Source: Pseudomonadota bacterium (GTDB lineage: Bacteria > Pseudomonadota > Gammaproteobacteria > Pseudomonadales > Azotimanducaceae). From it: a stretch of DNA of 14,404 nucleotides. The stretch is taken from contig JAACDS010000300.1 in assembly GCA_009936895.1 (NCBI GenBank), positions 1-14,404 on the forward strand, read 5' to 3'. Of the stretch, positions 14,394-14,404 are shown piece after piece. Made by a program: the position numbers and the translations under genes. The first letter of the stretch is position 1; each line of letters begins with the position of its first letter. The notes beneath the pieces were generated by a model. That model made no database searches. It saw nothing but the letters and a program-made list of their open reading frames with translations, and was not told the origin of the DNA.

Positions 14394-14404
14394 TGACTGT
14401 CACC

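Overview
This window is a compact stretch of chromosomal housekeeping genes from a gammaproteobacterium. The evidence is the gene order, which runs nadB (divergent), an RseC/MucC-like gene, mucD, lepA, lepB, rnc, era, recO, as in Pseudomonas and Oceanospirillales-type genomes. The protein sequences also align by eye with E. coli and Pseudomonas orthologues. I cannot name a genus. GC content is moderate to high, intergenic gaps are short, and there are no insertion sequences, tRNAs, rRNAs or CRISPR arrays.

Layout: (1) 1-1478, minus strand: nadB, truncated by the window edge after 492 codons. (2) 1479-1708: a 230-bp divergent gap holding a likely nadB -10 element and a possible 55-codon ORF. 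(3) 1709-3666, plus strand: a short RseC/MucC-like membrane protein, then the periplasmic protease MucD. (4) 3794-8779, plus strand: lepA-lepB-rnc-era-recO, a tightly packed operon with gaps of 13, 4, -8 and 9 bp. (5) 8880-12344, plus strand: rlmD then relA. (6) 12476-13111, plus strand: adk. (7) 13134-14393, minus strand: moeA, convergent with adk over a shared hairpin.

Functionally the window joins envelope protein quality control (MucD), protein export (LepB), ribosome assembly and translation (LepA, RNase III, Era, RlmD), the ribosome-linked stringent response (RelA), recombination (RecO), nucleotide balance (Adk), and NAD and molybdenum cofactor synthesis (NadB, MoeA).

I found no wholly new system. 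Four things depart from the textbook arrangement. The sigma-E module (rpoE/algU, rseA/mucA, rseB/mucB) that normally lies between nadB and rseC/mucC is absent. The RseC-like protein is short, with a compressed cysteine motif. RelA lacks the cysteine-rich zinc-finger/RIS domain between its helical and ACT domains. recO is followed by rlmD-relA rather than pdxJ. Four of the eleven annotated start codons are not ATG (GTG for lepA and adk, TTG for rlmD and moeA), and several short ORFs end exactly on the start of the next gene.
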